Positions 33,472-45,264 of a stretch of 64,000 nt of DNA are shown piece by piece (position 1 is the stretch's first letter; the number at the start of each line of letters is the position of its first letter). The translations under genes and the position numbers were made by a program. The notes beneath the pieces were generated by a model, which searched no databases, was not told the origin of the DNA, and saw nothing but the letters and a program-made list of their open reading frames with translations. The stretch is from Immersiella caudata (lineage: Eukaryota > Ascomycota > Sordariomycetes > Sordariales > Lasiosphaeriaceae). The DNA lies in the NCBI GenBank assembly GCA_030512335.1, contig JAULSU010000006.1, positions 2,480,001-2,544,000 on the forward strand, given 5' to 3'.

Positions 33472-34454
33472 ATGTCGAACATCGTCAACAAGATCAAGGA
33501 CGCCATGCACGGCGATAGCCATTCCACCACACACTCCAACACCCACTCCGCCCCCGAAGGTACCCATGGTCCTCACAACTCGCGCGTAGCCAACGCCGCC
33601 GACCCTCGCGTCGACTCTGACCGTGATGGCTCCAACACCATGGGTAACACCCGCCGTACCGCTGGCCACGGCGAGACCGGCAGCAGCAACCCCTTCACCA
33701 GCTCCGGAACCACCGGCCACAGCACACTTGGCTCCTCGGGCGCACACAACACCTTCGGCTCTTCGGGCGGCGCCCCTGAGGGCACCTATGGCTCCCACAG
33801 CTCGCGCCTGGCCAACGCCGCCGACCCGCGTGTTGATTCTGACCGCGACGGCTCCAACACGATGGGCAACAACATGGGTCGCTCCACTGGCACCCACGGT
33901 ATTGGCGGCACCACCGGCGGTCTTGGTAGCAACACCTTCGGCTCCGTCAACACCCACCGCGCCCACGCCGGCACTGGCATGACCGGCATGACCGGTACCC
34001 ATGGTGCCCCCACTGGCACCCACGGCCCTCACAGCTCCCGTATGGCGAACGCTGCCGACCCTCGTGTGGACTCTGACCGTGACGGCCGCGCCGCCATCGG
34101 CACTGGTCCCGGACCTGCTCCCAACACTGCCGGCCCCCACAAGTCGGATATGCTGAACAAGGCCGATCCTCGCGTCGACTCCGACCTAGATGGTAGCAAG
34201 ACCATGGGCAACAACAAGACCTACCAGTAAGTAAGTAAAGACATCGCTGTCCAACCCTGCCAACGTGCCTAACACGTCACAGATCTTCCACTTCTGGTCT
34301 TGGTCGCCGCGACCCGACAGATGCCTCGCAGGTGCCGCCTTCGGTCCTGAGAGAGCACCTCGGGGATCCGATTGTGGAGCACGATGACCACGCCCATCAG
34401 CGCGAGAGGCGCAACAGCGTCAAGACGGATCAAGAGAGGTTTAGGGGGTTGTAA
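33472..34454 (+). CDS. Hydrophilic repeat protein with four ADPRVDSDxDG units
   Basis: Predicted exons 33472-34226 and 34283-34454, 308 residues. The frame appears to stop right after KTYQ, but the TAA sits inside a GTAAGTAAGT donor. A 56-nt intron with CCTAAC and GTCACAG joins it to a second exon (SSTSGLGRRDPTDASQVPPS... ending QERFRGL). The protein is Gly/Ser/Thr/His/Asn-rich with no hydrophobic core, signal peptide or membrane segment. A unit N-A-ADPRVDSDRDG recurs at about residues 41, 115, 193 and 229, each preceded by HxSR or a similar His/Ser stretch and usually followed by S-x-T-M-G-N. Codon use is strongly biased to C-ending codons, and the leader is CA-rich, both signs of high expression. 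The composition resembles LEA-type stress protectants, but I do not recognise the family. Confidence 0.85.
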
Positions 34455-36091
34455 TTTGTGCTTTCACTCTCCTTGATGCTCAGCATCTGAGATACCACAC
34501 AATGGATACAGATATGATAATGATGCCCTGAATTGGGAATACTGTACTATATTAATTAGCTCGACTGGGGAATACAAGAGGTCTTCCTTACTTTGACCGC
34601 ATTGTTAGTGATAGTACATCGTGCTCTGTTGATGAAACAGCCGCGTTATCGGAAGTTTGTCGACCAGACTCGAACCATGTGTTCTCTTGCGGTTAACATC
34701 ACCTTGTCCACTAAAAGTCAATCGAGTAAGTCGGAGAAATTGGAACAGGCAGCTGACCACTCACCTTACTTCAACTCACAAACACCAAACAAATCCCGTA
34801 GTCTGTTGCCTTCAACCACTCCCACCCATCAGCTACGTAACACAATCCTAAAGCACAACTGCCGACCTCATCCCACGTACCGACACCTTCCCACCCACTG
34901 CCGAGACATCAACCATCCCATTTCCATCTACCCCCACAAATTCACACCTCTTCAAGAGTACCAATATATCCCAACTTGAAACCCTTTCTGGTTTTCCTCA
35001 AGATACAATACTGCAACCTGCACCGTCCTGCATCGCATCGCATGGTCGAATCGCAACTGCAGCCAAACCATTGGCAATATTTCCCAATGCGTCATCCCCA
35101 ATCACACCCTCCCACACGTTGCCTGCCACCCACGCGGGCGCTCGGAGGGGTAAGAATGCGAGTTCGAAATTGCATCCGGTCTGTCGGTAGCGAGAGGGGT
35201 TTGTCATTGGCACTCGAAGGGAGAGGACCCCGGTGTCGGACCGTCGCGTTGTGATGTTTCGGAAATTAGAGACGCATGACACTCGTATTGAACCGTTCGC
35301 TCGGATCGTGAGTGGGATTTGTGAGTGGTGGTGAGTACGAGACTCTACACTGGTAGGTACGTGGTTTGTCTCGGTCTGATGAGGACCGACACTCGGGCGC
35401 GTGGCGGGCGTTGTCACCAACTAACCAGCCTGCCACGCCCAGCACCAACAAACCTGGGACGGAGGGGGTATATCTGCGCGATATCACCGTCCGTTCACCG
35501 GGCACAGCAGCGAATGCCAGTGCGGGATGTGATCACAGGGTTTCCCAAAGGGGTATTCCCAGTGCTTCCTAAAGCAGAAGGGCTCCCCTCATCCAGTCGT
35601 GTTGGTGGTGCACCCACCTACAGGGCTGCCAAGAGCGCCAGGGCCAGCGCTTGTGGCGCGACGGAATCGAACTTCTCGCTTCCCCGGTGGCTGCCAAGAT
35701 CGAACCCCCTCTCGATGTCCCTTCGGGAGGCGTGCAGCGCGCGTTCTCTTTCGGTTCCAGAAACCAACGCAGGACAACAACTGCGGGAGGGTGAGTGTGT
35801 CTCCAAGTGTTTCGTACTGTGTGTCAGTGAAGCACTTTTGCTAACTTGCTGATGAGGGGGCGGGAGGAAATAGTCCGGCCCCCCACATCTTCACTGGGAC
35901 GGGGAGGACCATTGTGGGGGGCCTTGAGTGCAGAATCTTGCAGTGCTGTTTCCGATGGCGTTGGGCAAGGAGGGAATTACCGCCCTGGATTGCGTGACGT
36001 ACAGTGTGTTCCTGCAAAGGAGCTCGCACGCTGGGTGAGGTATCCGAGGAAACAACCCGGTACAGTTGTGGAGCAACTGCGGTGGGTTTAT
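34455..36091. other. Convergent intergenic region
   Basis: Lies between the 3' ends of the repeat-protein gene (+) and ERCC8 (-). A tRNA-like B-box segment near 35650-35720 was examined and rejected. No gene or repeat is supported. Confidence 0.6.
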
Positions 36092-37688
36092 TCAGCTGAA
36101 TGTGATCTGCCGGCCCATCAAGCTCTTGAACGCATCATCTAGTGCTTTGCGTTTCTTCGCCCTTGCCCCAGATGCCTCGTCTACATCGTTATCTTCGCCT
36201 TCGTCATCCAGCCCCTCGAGCTGCGGCATCCACGCGCGGATCTGTCCGTCCAAATGTCCGCTGTAAACGGCTCCTGGTGCGTTTCTTCCGCCCATGACTG
36301 TCCCACTCGAGCTCCCGCCACCACCAGCCCCTCTCCACACAATGCTGGTTAGCCGATTCTTGAGCGTCCGCTCTCCCCTCTGCGCGGCAACCGCTGCAAT
36401 ACTCGGCCCCATACCTCGCAGGCGAGTAATCATTGCACCGTCGTGCAAGTCCATAACCAATATCTCGCTCTCGTTAGGGAAGAACAACAACTCCCGCTTG
36501 TGTCGCGTAAGTCCCGTGGGCGATGTAAACATCATCAGACTCCCAAGCTGGTTGTTTCGGATGGTAGGCCCAAAGTTTGCAAGCGTATTTGCTCCAGTGG
36601 CAGCATCCCAAACTCGAATGCGCCGATCGTGGCCTGCAGAAACGATGAAAGACCCGTCGTCGGTCCATGTAAGTCCATTCACCGGGCCGGTATGTGCTTT
36701 AGCAGACATACGAATGCCTCTGTTCGGCAAAGATCCTGCTGCAGCTCCACCATCAGGGCGGCTCGATGCTGGCGTCCGGCCAGGGTGAAGAATGCCCAAG
36801 CTGTCCTCTTGGTCGAGAAGGGCGACAAGCCCGCTAGATTTTCGGATATCCCAGATGCGGACAGCTCCGTCGACACCACCGCTGGCAAGGACGTGCTCGT
36901 GTATGGGCGACCAAGAAACGGCGAGGTTGGCGCCGGCCGTGCCACTGCTCTGGCCGGGAGAGGCGAGGGACTGCACTGCGGCTGATGAGCGCAGGTCAAC
37001 GAGTCGGACTGATGGGTGCTGGGTTGCGCAAGCAACAAGCAGATGGGATGCAATCGGGGACGTGGCGTGTGTGTAAACCTTTGCGCCAAGATTGAATGTC
37101 CCGGATACCCGCGCTGAGCCCGCAGACCAAAGCTTCAACGTTTGATCAAAGGAAGACGACAGGAAGGCATCGCTATCGAACGGATAAAAAGACAGATGTG
37201 TGATTCCGAAGCGGTGGCCAGCACTGGAACTGGGCTGTGTTCCAGGTGCAGGGATCTCTGCTCGAGGAACAGAGGCCACTGGACGGTAAGTATGAGATAC
37301 CGACGGGTTGGCGCACTGCTCCAGATCCCATATCTTGATAGCTGCGTCCGCACCGCCGGAGATGAGTCTGTCAAAGGGTTAGCCAACATTGAAGCATTGA
37401 CTGCGTAGTTGCTCACATTCTGCCATCGAATCTCTCTAGCGCCAGAGCGGTAACTCCAGCTTGGTGTGCCCACAGCAACGGCGTATCTGGCCTAACCGCG
37501 CTCGATGGCCCCGGTGTTGTTATCGCGCTGGACGCATCACGAACAACCGGTCTCGCTGGACGCTCCCCGCCGTCGAAGCGGAAGCGCAGGGCGGAGCGAA
37601 ACGACTTCAGCAGCTTCTCGGTTTGAACTACCGCAAACTCCCGAGGAGCGACATTTCCCGTCGACCTCTCAAACAAAAGTGAATTCAT
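36092..37688 (-). CDS. ERCC8: DNA excision repair protein ERCC8/CSA-like WD40 protein
   Basis: Predicted exons on the minus strand 37688-37417 and 37367-36092, 515 residues. The 49-nt intron has GTGAGC, GGCTAACCC and TTGACAG and joins DGRI to LISGGADAAIKIWD. WD40 units are clear: SGGADAAIKIWD, SSFDQTLKLWS, SGGVDGAVRIWD, SAGHDRRIRVWD and a last SGHLDGQIRAW. The N-terminus (LFERSTGNVAPREFA) and the overall length match the CSA group (human ERCC8, fission yeast Ckn1, budding yeast Rad28). By family knowledge it acts as the substrate receptor of a CUL4-DDB1 ubiquitin ligase in transcription-coupled nucleotide excision repair, in the nucleus. A long acidic tail (DDEGEDNDVDEA) with KKRK follows the propeller. 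It is divergent from the gene at 38076. Confidence 0.88.
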
Positions 37689-38075
37689 ACATGGATATAA
37701 TGACTAGAAATCAAGGGCCTCGAAGCATACTTGATGATGTTCAGACTGAAAATGGGTTCCTTGGACAGTTTTCCTTTGAGATGCTTCTATTGTGTCTTGT
37801 GGAGTTGATGTCACGGCAGGCAGCAGTGCGGGGAGTGGGGTCCTTCCCGGATCTCTACAACTCCGCAAGTGGGGAACGCCTCCCTTGGGTTCCTCGAAAC
37901 TCAATTCAGCGCTCTCTTCGCATGCGTCTTGCATCGAGTTTGCCATGCGCACGCCGACTTTTCCATTCTGCCGGTGGGAGTGATCCACTCTTGCGGTGCC
38001 TAGTTTTTACCAATCCGCAGCAGCCAAGTTGAAACATTTCATCCATTTCCCTTCACCATCCAAAACCAAACCACT
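37689..38075. other. Divergent promoter, ERCC8 and 38076 gene
   Basis: The 387 bp between the two start codons must hold both promoters. There is no evident TATA box. The region next to 38076 is rich in C and A. Confidence 0.6.
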
Positions 38076-38753
38076 ATGGCCTCCTCCGGCACAAACACAC
38101 CCACCTCCCGCAGGCCCTCCGCCCCCGGAAGCCACGGCCGCGTATACAACCTCTACGATGCCGTCGCCGGTTTGTCGCCTCCCCTCCCGCCTCTCTTTTC
38201 CCCCATCTAACTTCCACCAGGCCGCGTAAAGAGCACCTCACCGCGCCCCTCCTCCCCGACAAAATCTAAACCTAAACCTAAACCCGCCTCGACAACAACC
38301 CACCCTCACTCCGCCCACGACCCTCGCATACCCCCCGAAGATGTCCTCTTCCGCCACAGACGCGCCCCGACCCGCTACCAAGAAGACGACTTCTACTGGG
38401 CACACGAGGACCTTCCGCCGCACGCTCTACCGTCCAGCGAGCTGCTCAAGAGCGTTCATAAATACGCAAGTACCCTTTACGAGGCGATGGCGACGCGGTT
38501 AGGGCCGCAAGGGGTCGTGAAGAGCAGAACGATAGATGAGAGGAGTATGGATGAGACGGCGTTAATAGCGTTTGGGATTCTGCTAGAGGAAGCGGGGAGA
38601 GAGGTTTTGAAGGGGAGGGGGGACCTGGTGTTTGTGGAGGGGGAGGAGTTGGTCGATGGGAGGCGGGAAGGGAGGGAGAAGGGTAAGGAAGGGAGGCTAC
38701 CGAAGAGGCGGAAGGTTACGACTGAGGAGTATGTTGAGGAGGAGGGGGGCTGA
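38076..38753 (+). CDS. Small unrecognised basic/acidic protein
   Basis: Predicted exons 38076-38169 and 38221-38753, 208 residues. The 51-nt intron has a GTTTGT donor, ATCTAAC and CCACCAG; it contains an in-frame stop, so splicing is required. The N-terminus is short and polar, with VYNLYDAVAG followed by a Ser/Pro/Lys-rich linker (SPTKSKPKPKP). An ordered helical core spans residues about 60-150 (EDVLFRHRRAPTRYQEDDFY, LKSVHKYASTLYEAM, MDETALIAFGILLEEAGREVL). A Lys/Arg/Glu-rich tail includes a KRRK nuclear-localisation-like patch. The helical core and basic tail suggest a nuclear protein; a subunit of a transcription complex is one option, but I do not recognise the family. Confidence 0.75.
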
Positions 38754-41700
38754 AGATTTGGTGGAGGAGTTGGAAGGTTACTGCGCAGTTGGCTCTGCCT
38801 CCTACTGTTGGCGAGCCTATCATCGAGAGTTGGATCTTGAGTTGTTTGCGGCCCCTATGGGAGGACGGAGACCTCTTGAAAGGCTGTTGCCTTCTGGTTC
38901 ACCATCATCGATGATTCCGAGGGGACACTTTGGGTCTGGACTGCTCGACGAGGCAGACTACGCACCAACGAGCCATGGGCTTTGGAACGCCACGGTGAAG
39001 CCGTGATTCTGGCATTGGCGCAAGGGGTTCACAGAAGCCCTCGCAGCTTTTATCCGCCAGCAGGGTAAATATGGGTTGGAAAAGCGCCAGAGGTGACTCT
39101 GCCGACCATCTACGCGGCCTTGCGGCGCGCGAAGCTTCTCAACGATAAACCTGTTTCGAATAAGCGCCGTGAAACGCCTGGATATGGAGATGATAACGGA
39201 CCGTCTCTCCTCTGCTGGGGACAGACGGGTTATTTACTACATTTGATTACACTGGGCCTGCGGCCGGTGAGATTGAGTGCACAAGGTCGTCAACCAGCAT
39301 CAACGCATCTTGAACATGGCATCCAGCCAAGCAGTCCGTCTGCCGAGCAACGCTGCGGGATCTAACGTTGACACGTGGGTCAATGAAACACCCGTCACAA
39401 TGTCTCGATGTTGCCAAGCGCCTGCCCAGTGACCGAGTTCTGTGATCAGACAGCAATATCCAACGGTGAGCTCGCTGCGTGGTACTCTGGTGTAGTATCC
39501 GTCGGCGACTCTTCACCGAGGTAGGAGAAGCAGTGCGAGCGCGAGGGTCAGTTGGAGACCCAACGGTGACACATCTCCACATCAAGACTCAATCAACTCA
39601 GAGGGCCACCGCTGATCACCAGCCTGCCGGGAACCCCCTCGAAAGTGGTTGCATTGACCACTATTGAGGGAAGAAGATGGGGAGTTTGGCCAATCATCGC
39701 TGCTCGGGGTCGCCTCCGACCATTGAACTGATTCCGTGGTTCACAAAGTTGATGTGCCTGCTCCAACCCCCCGCCATGCAGGACACAGGTGTGCGCGCGC
39801 AGCACCCAGCCGGGACCCCCAGCGTCCAGGTATGTCAGATCACCGTCTTATTAGGGAAGAAGACCCGATGACCGGGCCATCGGAGGACCAACGTTGAGCT
39901 GTCACGCTGAGGCGTTGGCGAATCTCGGGTTCTTGGGGCACCATAAGATGAGGAGGATGGCGATCTGCGCTCTCTTGTGTCCGATGCGGGGAAATTCGAT
40001 CCTCGCACTGCTTGATACCTGGGCAGAATGGCCTCACTCACAGTGCCCAGCGGTTCCATCTCCATTTCCCGTGTCGATGACTCTTGCCGCAGCGGCGTAT
40101 TGCGGCCTTATTCGCTGAAGAAGCACACAATTCGTGTCTCGAGCACTACAAAAACCCTGCCAGCCGTATCTCGAGTTTCCATGGCGGACAAACTTTGGGG
40201 ACGTCGGAGCTATTCGGCTTGCCAGATTCGGAAGTGGGCGACGAGTCAGCCGAGACTGCCAATCAATTGTGTGGTTGCACTGGACGGGGATTTGCTTCTT
40301 TGCTCGCACCGCTACCCCAGTGGTGATGGTGTGCCCCGTTGGTGAACAATATCCCCGCGCAGTGTGCGTTCCGCACCGCATGTAGACATCTGGCACTGCT
40401 GTAGGTGGCACATACGCAGCACGCAGACACTGTGGAAGAAGTCCTCGCCAGAGTCTGTGCCTCACTGCGACACCGCGTCCTGGTTCGATCACGGGCGTCT
40501 GGCAAACTCGCAGAACGGTTATCGAGGTGAGGCACAGTGAAACCTGGTCGCCGGGGTGCCATTTCTGTCAGAAGTGACCAACGAGGCAAACTACGCCAAA
40601 ACGTCATCGTGAGCAAGCTGCATGAGCGATGGCCGACTTCGCCCACCCCTGAAATGGACACAAGTGCGCTGCCAACCGCCTTGATTCTCCGTTGATCCCT
40701 GTCCGGTGACAGTTTCCCAAAATCACAGGTTGCGAGTTGTTCAGTCAGCGGTCTGCCAAGGCCCCTCTCCCTTATCTGAAGCCGTTTGAGGCATCAAGAC
40801 GCGGTGCGGGGGAATATTTGCCGCCTGCAGCCAGTCCCGATCTTGAGTTCTAGAAGCTGCTACTGTTTCGAAGAAGCTCGACTGACTCGAGCTAGACAGT
40901 CCCAATTTCTTGGGATACGGGCCAGACGGCTCGTTGGAGGCGTTGCGCTGGATCTGTGGGGATGAAAACGCGGAAGACGGCGCTGGGTGGAGTGGGTGAC
41001 AGCGAGATTCGTGATGGCAGGGAGTCGGAGAGAACGTCCAGACCCTCGGGCCTCCCCTTGTCTTCGAACCCAACTGCTTGGGACGGGGTTCGCATCACTG
41101 ATTGGACGCAAATTGCGACGCCACTGCAGCCCCCTTTCTCGAAACCGAACCATTGTTGAATCCCCTGTCGTAGGATGCCTCAATTATTCATTTGCTCCGA
41201 CAGGCGTAACGAGTGCTCAGACGTCAATAATCGCCAGGAAAAGAGAGCTAGCAGCGGCGATGAAAAAATCGTGGAGCAGAGGTGTTATTGGAGGATGTCG
41301 GGAGGCGGCGCCTCTTCGTTTCTGGGGACCATGCTTGTTTTGCTCTGTCGCAAGAGCGTGCGCTGCGCTCGGGCTGCTGGTTCGTCTGCTGCGTGAAATT
41401 GTCTAGGTGGCAGCGCTGCCCCTCCTCACTCAGGCACTGGTCGTTTGTTAGAGAGAACAGACCACTTCCTCCGCTCGGTAGCCTGCCGAGGATCGATGGC
41501 CTGTCCTGCCCGGTGCGAGGGCATACATCGCTTGCCGAGACCCGGAGAGAGAGACATGGTCCTTTTGATTTGAGACACCTGGGTATGTTTGCCCGCCGTG
41601 CTTCGTGAGCTTGGGTGGCGTATCACATCAAGAAGTTCGCATCCGTTGATATCAAGTTACGTACTTGTTGGCAAGATAGCCGTCATTGACTTGCAGTATC

Positions 41701-44700
41701 GCCGGCGACTGGCCGACGTCAAGGAGGCCTGGAGCTCGGTCTTGTCGGTGGGAGGCACTGCAAAATCCCCCGAGGTTCCGAGGCTGTGGTATCGGGGAAG
41801 CAAGAGGCGTGCTCAACAACCCGCCTTCCCGCTTGCAGTTAGGGGCGGGCTTTGATGTTTGACTGGCCGCTTGTCCCGAGTTCGGGACAAGAGGAGCAAA
41901 AAGGGCGCACGTAATTTTGTTTCGACCCCGATCGGCCTGGTGATTGGGAGGCGGTCAAGGTTCGCAGGCCGAGATGGCTGATGGCGAATTACAGAATACC
42001 ACCCCGCTCGCAAAAGAAGGACGTCCAGGACAACTCCACAAGGTTTGCATCAAGGCTTTTATTCCATGTCGTTGCGCCATGGGCCTCGAAAGCACGACGA
42101 AAAGCGCTGGTTGGATGGTTGAAGAGTCTGGGTCGTGCCTTCCTCGCATGCGGAGCCGCCAATCGCAGGTCGCATTGTCCCCTCTGCAGTCTGCCCGCCC
42201 AGCTTCTCCGAGGCCTTGGGTGGCCGACAGCCGTTCCCAGCATCCCGGCACCTTGTCGTCAACCCTGGACGCGTCAGGCCAGCCACAACCAGCCTCTCCG
42301 CACAGTGAAACCGTTCAGTGAGTGAAACCATTCAGTGTTGCTTTCCCATGCTCTGTCACGATAGGACTCTGGCGGATCTATCGCTACCTAGAATAGAACC
42401 TGAGGGGTACCAGAGGCCATATCTCCCTCAACGTTGCATAGCGTGTCATTTAGAGTCTTGGGGCCTGTCTTGGAGGAAGAGAGTGCTGCGGTGGGCGCCC
42501 ACCACTAATCGACACCCAAATGTCGGGCCACCAAGCACCGAAGCTCCCTTCCTTGGCGAATCCCGCCATGTGCGTCCCGTCTGGGGGGGCCAACAGGGTG
42601 GGATGGAGGAGGTGCTGCCAGCCAGCAGGTTAGCCACCACGCGTGTCCCCCCCATCCCGAAGAAAGATATCGCCTGGTACCACACGGCACGCGTTCTTCG
42701 GCCGTTCGGGGCACCCAATGCACAGTGCGGGGCAGCCATGGAAAAGAGCGGGCAGGTAACTGCGAGTGGGAGCGAGCTCCTTCCCCTCTCCAGAGCTCCT
42801 CGCAGCGCGTACCCCCTTGCGACTGACGAAGCAACGAGGTGGGGTCCCTCACCCCTGCCAGTCGCCAGCCAGAGCCAGCCAAACCCACGCGCTGCGATGC
42901 ACTCGACACCGCACCACCGGTTTGCAGCTGCCCGTGAGGTAGGTGCTCTGCTTCTACGCAGCATGCAGAGCACAGTCTTGCGGCTTTCTTCTGTCGGCCG
43001 GTATTCCGAACTGCACTCTATGCTGCAAGTACGTGAGGCAGGTAGCCGGGCAGCTCCGAGCCTGGCCCGTCCGCTGGCCGGACGGCCAATTCTCGCGCCT
43101 GGTGGGAGTCTGGGAGAAGGAGAGCTTGGGGGCTCTGCCGAATCGAATCGACGTTGTCGCGCCGCGCGCTAATCCCGCATTCCGCCCATCTTTTCTTTCC
43201 TGGGTACCTTGGCCCCGCTGCCTCCGCCGCCGCCTCGCGCCTTCTTCCTGGCGGGTTGGCTTCTACCTATCCCAGAGCTCGGCCTAGCAGGGAGAGTACG
43301 AATAGCCCGCCGTAGATTGGCCTCATTTTTTTTTTATCAACGCGGCAGCCGTTGCAACGTAGGTGTGAGGTGAGCCCGCGTCACCAACGCTGACCCCCGA
43401 TCTCCGAGCTACCTATGATTGCCGTCGTGCCGATGGACCCTCGACCTTTTTGGCTGCTGCTGCTTATCCCTCCAGCTGCGGACCCGTCACCGCTTCGTCC
43501 AGGTTTCCCCGCAGACGGACCCGTGGACAAGCAACGGTGTGGGAGCGGGTGTGGGAGGGTGAATGTGCGTGTGCGGTGTGTCCAGCAGAAGAAACGGCCA
43601 GGATAGGCAAAGCAGGGTCAGCGACGACGCGCGCGACGAGGGAACGAGGCAATCGCGCGCCGTGGTGCACGCAGCACGACAGAATCCGCACGGGCGAAAC
43701 TGGCACAGTCCGCTTGACCATTTTCGAGAAGTGCAGCGGGGGTCCCCCCGGCCCGACAGCTGGTCGAGGCCCACCCGTTTGCTTGCCTTTTGGCCTCTGC
43801 TGATTATCCATTGACCCTAGCTCTCCAGCATCCTGGCTCGGCCCAGGATCTCGATGAGACGAGCCCGAGTCGACAAGGTTGGCGCTCCAAACCTCTCAAT
43901 TGGATTTCTCCCCAAGCGTTTTGGCCAAAACACGTCCGGACCTGGCCCATTCCCTCCTTTGCCCCATTGACCGTCTTGTTTGGGGGGTTCGCCAGTCGCA
44001 TCGCAGCAGCGCATCGCGGCGCAACACACAAGCCCTCTTTGAGGTGCACTTGCCGTCCGCTGCCTCCGCCCGCATCCGCCCAGTTCTTCCTCTGACACGT
44101 TGCCTGCCCGCCATCCGCAAAAGCAGCCGCTGCAGAAGCCGTTTCGTCCGGGAGCCGTGGCCGACCAGACCAAACCAGACGGCTGGGCTCGGCCGGGCCA
44201 GTGGTGCGTGCGTCGTGGTGTGCCTGTCCTGTGGCCCCACCAGCAGCAGCAGGCGCAACACGCAGCAGCAGGAGCTCCAAGCTCCCAAGCTCTAGCACGG
44301 CGGCGAAGCTAGGTCAGATCGCTCTGACACTTTTTTCGACCTCGAGTTGTCCCCGCCCGCTCACTCGCCCATCCATCTGGAGTCCACGCCCGCCACCCCA
44401 GACCCCAAACCCAAGAAGAAAAAAGGACCCAAGCAGATCGCGACGCAAGCAAGCGAGCGAGCAAGCCATCAAAACAAGCAGCCGAGCGGTGGCTCCGTTT
44501 CTTCCCCCGTTGCTGCCCAACCCGCGCTCGTGTTTGGTCGAGCCCACACGCCCAGATCAGATCGCTCATCACTCGCTCGCTCCCAGCTGGTCGGTCGGCA
44601 CAAGCCAGGTGAGGCGGAAAACGGCTACGCAACCGCAACCGCAACAGCACCCTCCACCCCAAAAACAAGCTCTGGCTCCAGCAACCCAGAAAAGTACCTT

Positions 44701-45057
44701 CCCAAGCAGTAGCGGGTGCCCAGGGGTTCTTCGGCCTGGCAGCGTGTCTCTGCCGGATGCCCCTCTGGTGCTCCATGCCCTCTCGTCAACGACCAATAAG
44801 CTCCCGTCCACCGAGCCCGCTCATGACTCCGCCATCCCTCTGAGCTTTGCCTCCTGTCGTGCGCGCAACCCGTCTTGCCCGTCCTGATCGCACAGGACAC
44901 AGGAGACCCAGTCTCCCGGTCGTTCCTTGCCAGCTCCCCGGCCATTGCTGAGACAGGCATCGCGTTGCTGCTGCTTCATGGTCCCGTCGTTGGTGCTGCC
45001 ACGGTGAGAGGTGCTTGTGCTGTCCAGACAGCCAATGCTGCTCGTGTTCCTCCCTCT

Positions 45058-45090
45058 CTGCTGCTGCTGCTGCTCCTCCTGCTGCTGCCG
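45058..45090. repeat. Short imperfect (CTG)n run
   Basis: About eleven CTG/CTC trinucleotides with CTC interruptions in the probable 5' leader of the downstream Zn2Cys6 gene. Confidence 0.85.
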
Positions 45091-45240
45091 TAGCGGTCCT
45101 GTCACTGCCGCCTCCCGTTAGGTTCGCAGTAGCTACAGTAGCGGGCTGCCTATCTACCTCTACCTTCCTGCCGGAAGCTCTCGCCTCTGGCCCGCTCCCT
45201 CGTCCTCGTTCGCTGGTGTTTACGGCATTTATGTACTCGC

Positions 45241-45250
45241 GTATATAAAT
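45241..45250 (+). promoter_or_regulatory. TATA-like sequence immediately before start codon
   Basis: GTATATAAAT ends 15 bp before the ATG at 45265. This is too close to drive a transcript containing that ATG, so it is either non-functional or serves a shorter internal transcript. Confidence 0.3.
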
Positions 45251-45264
45251 TCCCCCAGCCCAGC

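Larger units (their letters stand above)
38754..45264. other. 6.5 kb gene-free region upstream of regulator gene
   Basis: No accepted gene between 38754 and 45264. The longest open frame (42318-43172, +) has no domain and looks like GC-driven chance. The last 1 kb is pyrimidine-rich with CAG/CTG runs and is a plausible long 5' leader for the downstream regulator. Poly-T lies at about 43327-43337. Confidence 0.6.

Noticed and set aside
35640..35730. tRNA-like signals on the minus strand (AGTTCGATTCC B-box, TGGC A-box-like start)
   Set aside because: The two boxes are only about 23 bases apart and no acceptor stem or anticodon loop can be drawn.
42318..43172. 284-codon open frame on the plus strand
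   Set aside because: Arg/Pro/Ser-heavy composition without pattern; overlapping frames on both strands are also open, as expected by chance at this GC content.
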